From: Euryarchaeota archaeon UBA250
GTDB lineage: Archaea > Thermoplasmatota > Poseidoniia > Poseidoniales > Thalassarchaeaceae
Direction: 5' to 3'
Assembly: GCA_002504845.1 (NCBI GenBank)
Contig: DATW01000008.1
Coordinates: 1-16,709, forward strand
DNA: 16,709 nt
Below the pieces are notes generated by a model. It was not told the DNA's origin, searched no databases, and worked only from the letters and a program-made list of their open reading frames with translations. A program made the position numbers and the translations under genes. Below are positions 13,201 to 16,709 of this stretch, one piece after another (the stretch's first letter is position 1; each line of letters starts with the position of its first letter).

Positions 13201-16008
13201 TCAAACCATTCTTCGAATGTGCCTCGCGACCAAGTTGGAATCTGGAAGCGTGTAATCTTCGAGAGGAGGCGAAAATGGCACAGGGGTATCCAGGGCACCG
13301 ATCACTACAGGAGGCCCCTCTAGGGACCAAAATGACCCTTCAAGTATGGATGAACAAACAGTATGCCCGAAACCGCCGGTCCATTGAGACTCTTGAAGAA
13401 CGATCATCCGGCCTGTTCGATTAACAGACTCAATACACGTAGCCGAATCAAGAGGGTGAAGGGTTCTAAGATCAATCACTTCTACTTCTATGCCCTCTCG
13501 AGCGACCATCCTCGAAGCACTCATTGCAACATGCACCATCGCGCCCCAAGTCACTATCGTGATATCTCTTCCAGGACGAGTTACGCGCGCTTTACCTATC
13601 GACGTAGCGCCCGTTTTGATTCGTTGTTCAGCAATCGAAGTGTCCACTGATTGGCTGATACGATCTCCCCACCCTGTGAGTCCGCCCCCCAATCCATACA
13701 GGCCTATATGCTCCAGAAGTATGAATGGATCATCGGTAGCAGCCCCTTCCAGCAGGAGGTCATAGGCATCTTGGGGATTCGACGGGAAGCCAATCAAGAG
13801 TCCGGGATCGTTTAGCAACCAAGATTCAATCATATTCGCATGGAACGGGCCACTTCTTGTTTTCCCGCCAAGTGGTATTCTAACAGTTATCGGCACATCG
13901 GCACCCCATCTCCACCGGAGTTGCGCTGCATTATTCACGAGAGCATTCATTGCCAATGCGGCGAACCCCCCAAACTGTATTTCTGCTACGGGGCGTAATC
14001 CTCCCATCGCTGCACCTGTGGCGCTGTTGATGATGATGGATTCCGAAAGAGGCATGTCGAGTAGCTTATCCGCGTGTCCTTTGGCTTTGAGAGCCAGATT
14101 AAGACCGAATGCGCCAGCAACCTCCATATCCTCGCCCATGAATATCGAGAGATCCCCATATTTCTCTGCGATATCGACCATGGCGCTTTGTATTGCTTTA
14201 CTGAACGTCCATGCATTAGATGCATCACTGAACTCCATTGGAGTCAGTATGGGGGATGCAGATTTATCGGATCCTTTCTCTAGGATTTCCAATTGTTGGC
14301 TGTGAGTTCTTGCATCACTCATCTTAGTCACACCTCTCACCACAGATTCAGGGTCAGGCCAAGTCATTGCCTCTACTTTGGAGCGAGCATCCTCGCAAAG
14401 AGCCGTCTCTTCTTGATAAATCGCTTTAACATCTCTAGCGCCAGCCCCCATCTTCCTGATCAAAACCTCGTGATTCGAGATCGGCTCCTTCTCTGCCCAG
14501 TAATTCAGTAAGTTACGATCAACATATCCGGGAGGATTACCGCTCTCAGCACCCAGATACAGATCATCATGATGATGCGCATGTCCACACCCTCTCATGG
14601 TCTCTACATGGATTATCGACCCGCCCCCTCCTGAAATTGCAAGCTCACGTGCAACAGCAACCGAAGCATGGTACGCAGATGGATCAGACCCGTCTATCGT
14701 CCAAGAAGGCAAACCCACAGAAACGCCCTTGTCTCCGAATGTCTCTGCTCCAGATTGTCGTCCTGAGAATGTATCGAGCGCGATTTGATTATTTTGAATA
14801 ACATAGCAGATTGGAAGGCCCCTGACCCCGGCCAGATTTATCGCTTCCCAGAATTCCCCGCTACTGCTGCACCCTTCCCCCACTGGCGCGAGATGGAATC
14901 GCCTCAGGCCCATTCGCTTCGATGCAAGAGCCATTCCCGTAATCGTTGCACTTGCAATTGGTAAAGGTGCAGTGGGGGGAAGAACTCCTTTGCTCCAATC
15001 TCCTATGTGGAGGTCCCTGCCACCGCTTCCGATGTGTCCGCCATTCATTTTAGATTCCGATTTACCCATTTGTGCAGCCATTATTGACAGGGGCGTCTGG
15101 CCAAGCGCCAAGGCAAGCCCGAGATCCCTGATCATCGGGGCAGCAAAATCCGTACCCTTCTCAATAGCCGTCCCACAGGCAGCAACGGCTTCCTGCCAAG
15201 TCGACCTGAATCCCTTCCCGCCAAATCTCGCTCCATCTGGGGCTTCCACACCTTTTACGAACAAGTCTTTCAGATGCTCATCAAGAATCTTCGTTCTGAT
15301 CATCCAACGATGCCATTTGAGACGCTGTTTGAGGGTCACTGCAGCAGAATAGGCCAACCTTCTCAGAGTTAGCCGAATATCCAATATGAATCTAGATCTA
15401 CGCCTTGATAGATACGTTCTACCATCTCTCCGCGGCATAATCTCCATTTCTAGGACGTCTCCAACTTCAAGATCATGCAGACGCTCATCAAAAGCTTCGT
15501 ACAGGCACTTTGAAAATGATTCTGACCAGTTATGGAATTCGTTCCCGTCCATCGATTTAATGGGTAAGTTGGATTCTAGGGCGGATGCAACTAACTTGAG
15601 ATGCCCCTCCCATCTTTCAGCAACAAATCTTAGGATTTCCGATCGAATGACTTCCCTGGATAGCGGCTTAGAAAACTCAAGAGCAGCCTCTGGCCGCCAA
15701 TTTACTCCCCATATCGGTGGTAAATCAGATTGTTCCTTCACACCCTCTTTCGCCATGCTCTTTAATGCATGATTTCTGCTATCAGCCTCTCGAATTAACG
15801 AATCTTCGCTAGCTCCAGGACGCATCCAAACCCTTGCATCGGAGGTTCTACCCTGTCCACTGCCTGAACGCTCGATAAGCACTCGAGTCCGCTCTGAACA
15901 TTTTGAGCACCGCCTATCCAGTGCTTTGAGGCCCTTTTTCGAAGAAAACCATGGTTGATGATGCATACATGAAGGACATCTCCATATCCCTGATGATAGT
16001 GTGATCAT
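13201..16008 (-). CDS. Fused alpha-beta E1 component of a 2-oxo-acid dehydrogenase with N-terminal zinc ribbon
   Basis: A 935-residue thiamine-diphosphate enzyme. Residues 11-37 form a zinc ribbon (C11, C14, C34, C37). Residues about 60-215 are basic and unassigned. E1-alpha follows: WMIRTKILDEHL (about 220-235), GGHIGSGGRDLHIGD, the TPP motif VGEGCSSSGEFWEAINLAG (near 376) with NN about 30 residues on, and the GHAHHHDD loop (near 478). E1-beta starts near 598 with TFSKAIQSAMVDIAEKYGD, has FMGEDMEVAG and SGPFHANMIESW, and ends with a transketolase C-terminal domain from about 809 (GRDITIVTWGAM). E1 enzymes decarboxylate 2-oxo acids and pass the acyl group to a lipoyl E2; neither E2 nor E3 is in the window. 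I prefer ATG 16008 to GTG 16032 because a TATA-like box lies upstream at leaderless spacing. Substrate (pyruvate, branched-chain or aromatic 2-oxo acid) is unknown. Confidence 0.9.
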   Translation of the reverse strand: MITLSSGIWRCPSCMHHQPWFSSKKGLKALDRRCSKCSERTRVLIERSGSGQGRTSDARVWMRPGASEDSLIREADSRNHALKSMAKEGVKEQSDLPPIWGVNWRPEAALEFSKPLSREVIRSEILRFVAERWEGHLKLVASALESNLPIKSMDGNEFHNWSESFSKCLYEAFDERLHDLEVGDVLEMEIMPRRDGRTYLSRRRSRFILDIRLTLRRLAYSAAVTLKQRLKWHRWMIRTKILDEHLKDLFVKGVEAPDGARFGGKGFRSTWQEAVAACGTAIEKGTDFAAPMIRDLGLALALGQTPLSIMAAQMGKSESKMNGGHIGSGGRDLHIGDWSKGVLPPTAPLPIASATITGMALASKRMGLRRFHLAPVGEGCSSSGEFWEAINLAGVRGLPICYVIQNNQIALDTFSGRQSGAETFGDKGVSVGLPSWTIDGSDPSAYHASVAVARELAISGGGGSIIHVETMRGCGHAHHHDDLYLGAESGNPPGYVDRNLLNYWAEKEPISNHEVLIRKMGAGARDVKAIYQEETALCEDARSKVEAMTWPDPESVVRGVTKMSDARTHSQQLEILEKGSDKSASPILTPMEFSDASNAWTFSKAIQSAMVDIAEKYGDLSIFMGEDMEVAGAFGLNLALKAKGHADKLLDMPLSESIIINSATGAAMGGLRPVAEIQFGGFAALAMNALVNNAAQLRWRWGADVPITVRIPLGGKTRSGPFHANMIESWLLNDPGLLIGFPSNPQDAYDLLLEGAATDDPFILLEHIGLYGLGGGLTGWGDRISQSVDTSIAEQRIKTGATSIGKARVTRPGRDITIVTWGAMVHVAMSASRMVAREGIEVEVIDLRTLHPLDSATCIESVNRTGRMIVLQESQWTGGFGHTVCSSILEGSFWSLEGPPVVIGALDTPVPFSPPLEDYTLPDSNLVARHIRRMV

Positions 16009-16034
16009 GGTACTTGCAAAACAATAAAGCACAT

Positions 16035-16043
16035 GATATATTC
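16035..16043 (-). promoter_or_regulatory. Candidate TATA box of the fused E1 gene
   Basis: GAATATATC on the minus strand lies 27-35 bases before ATG 16008. With a leader of a few bases this is the usual archaeal TATA distance. No ribosome site precedes ATG 16008, which fits a nearly leaderless mRNA. The whole surrounding spacer is AT-rich, so chance matches are easy. Confidence 0.35.
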
Positions 16044-16102
16044 GATAACATGATTATAATATAAACATAAATTATATTTTTTTAAAATAATATATTTACA
16101 TT

Positions 16103-16110
16103 AAAAAAAA
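16103..16110 (-). terminator. Oligo-T run, possible archaeal terminator of the MoeB-rhodanese transcript
   Basis: Eight consecutive T on the minus strand about 105 bases after the stop at 16215, with further T-runs nearby (for example near 16182-16187 and on both sides). Archaeal RNA polymerase can terminate at T-runs without a hairpin. Which run is used cannot be told. Confidence 0.3.
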
Positions 16111-16214
16111 GTTATACTAGAACTAAATTTACATAATTTTAAAAAATATATTATTATAATTTTACATCAATTTAAGAAATATTTTTTAAAAATTAAACAA
16201 GAATTAATTTAAAA

Positions 16215-16709
16215 CTAATATCGTGGAATATTTTGATCAATCTCTCTAGACCAGAGGTCTATGCCCCCTACCAGATTCGATACTCTGGAGTCGAATTCTG
16301 GCAAACCCCCAAGATATTTCACTACACTTGCCGATCTAACTCCTGAGTGACAATATACCACAATCGGTACACTGAGCGGCAATTCATCGATTCTATTGGG
16401 CACATTGAAGTGCTCGATTCTGAGATTTGTCTCCTCTATTGAGGCTATCGACTCTTCATCGGCCCTCCTCACATCAAGGAGAAAGAACTCGACGCCATCA
16501 TCAATCATCGACTTCAGTTGAATAGGTTGAGTGGAAGGTGAAATCGAATTACTGAGTCCTAATTGTGTAACATCTGTCGCTTCCTCTTTCCCTGGAAAAT
16601 CAATTTTTAAAATCCTAGTTTTCATCGTCATTGCATCCAAAATCAACAACCGACCAGAAAGCGTCTCCCCTATTCCCAGCAAGATCTTGATAGCTTCTGC
16701 TGCTTGAAT
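16215..16709 (-). CDS. MoeB/ThiF-type E1-like enzyme fused to rhodanese domain, C-terminal part (cut by window edge)
   Basis: The reading frame is open to the window edge, 165 residues visible. The first 38 residues (IQAAEAIKILLGIGETLSGR then LLILDAMTMKTRILKI) are the last helix and strands of a MoeB/ThiF/UBA4-type adenylyltransferase. After a linker, a rhodanese domain follows with FFLLDVRRADEE, VYCHSGVRSAS (the catalytic cysteine loop) and LVGGIDLW. Such MoeZ/MoeBR/UBA4-like fusions activate a ubiquitin-like sulfur carrier (MoaD, ThiS or a SAMP) and load it with sulfur for molybdopterin, thiamine or tRNA thiolation. Next to a Mo-hydroxylase locus, a Mo-cofactor role is plausible but not proven. 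The CPxC pair that usually follows the ILKI-like strand and binds zinc is absent here. A TTG at 16682 is only an internal codon. Confidence 0.87.
   Translation of the reverse strand: MQAAEAIKILLGIGETLSGRLLILDAMTMKTRILKIDFPGKEEATDVTQLGLSNSISPSTQPIQLKSMIDDGVEFFLLDVRRADEESIASIEETNLRIEHFNVPNRIDELPLSVPIVVYCHSGVRSASVVKYLGGLPEFDSRVSNLVGGIDLWSREIDQNIPRY

Larger units (their letters stand above)
16033..16214. other. Extremely AT-rich spacer between the MoeB-rhodanese and E1 genes
   Basis: By my count only 17 of 182 bases are G or C (about 9%), while the flanking genes are near balanced. It consists of A- and T-runs of 4-8 bases interleaved with TATATT/ATTATAAT stretches, and holds no reading frame of note. 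It must contain the 3' end of the MoeB-rhodanese transcript and the promoter of the E1 gene. It may be more than a spacer. Confidence 0.8.

Noticed and set aside
16071..16095. AT-rich hairpin terminator near ATTATATTTT / AAAATAAT
   Set aside because: The pairing is imperfect and consists only of A-T pairs within a block that is 90% A+T, so such matches are expected by chance.
16215..16682. Stand-alone rhodanese starting at TTG 16682
   Set aside because: The frame is open to the window edge, and the residues before and after the TTG match the C-terminal end of MoeB/ThiF enzymes, so this is the tail of a larger fusion.
1..16709. CRISPR arrays, tRNA/rRNA genes, insertion sequences
   Set aside because: No regularly spaced repeats, tRNA-like cloverleaf, conserved rRNA stretches, transposase motifs or terminal inverted repeats were seen on reading through both strands.

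Overview
The window reads as archaeal chromosome. The regulator at 8770-9417 ends in an HTH_10 (bacterio-opsin activator) DNA-binding domain, which is essentially archaeal. A DUF4350 / MoxR / DUF58 cluster is present, the secreted protein at 3473-4390 has an archaeosortase-like C-terminal tail, and several starts look leaderless behind TATA-like boxes while others have GGAGG/GGTGA sites. Base composition of the genes is balanced, apart from one extremely AT-rich spacer near the right end. A mesophilic, possibly marine Thermoplasmatota-type archaeon is my best guess. That is an inference from gene style, not a demonstrated placement.

All genes but one lie on the minus strand, so the natural reading direction is from the right edge to the left. 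(1) 16709-16215 is the C-terminal part of a MoeB/ThiF-type E1-like enzyme fused to a rhodanese domain, cut by the window edge. (2) 16214-16033 is a spacer with about 9% G+C. (3) 16008-13201 is a fused alpha-beta E1 2-oxo-acid dehydrogenase with an added N-terminal zinc ribbon. (4) 13143-12190 is a Ca2+/cation antiporter. (5) 12185-11580 is a MocA/MobA-like nucleotidyltransferase that appears to start at CTG. (6) 10413-11615, the only plus-strand gene, is a PF11449-type predicted 10-TM metal exporter. (7) 10319-9510 is XdhC/CoxI. (8) 9417-8770 is the HTH_10 regulator. (9) 8728-4387 holds the small, large and medium subunits of a molybdenum hydroxylase of the xanthine oxidase family. (10) 4390-3473 is a secreted or surface-anchored protein translationally coupled to the hydroxylase. 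(11) 3358-1 is the DUF4350, MoxR and DUF58 cluster.

The central theme is a complete molybdenum-hydroxylase locus. It has the three catalytic subunits, the XdhC-type maturation factor, a cytidylyl/guanylyltransferase for the Mo cofactor, a MoeB-rhodanese protein plausibly involved in sulfur transfer for cofactor synthesis, and a dedicated one-domain regulator. The FAD subunit carries a cysteine-rich insert like the [4Fe-4S] insert of 4-hydroxybenzoyl-CoA reductase (HCR), and the large subunit lacks the Cys loop of CO dehydrogenase. The enzyme is therefore HCR-like rather than a CODH; its substrate cannot be read from the sequence. The neighbouring fused E1 dehydrogenase suggests that an organic or CoA-linked substrate is oxidised, but no E2 or E3 component is in the window.

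The observations most worth following are the HCR-like insert, the zinc-ribbon/unknown-domain extension on the fused E1, repeated evidence for CTG initiation behind G-rich ribosome sites, the coupling of a surface protein to the hydroxylase operon, and the AT-rich spacer.
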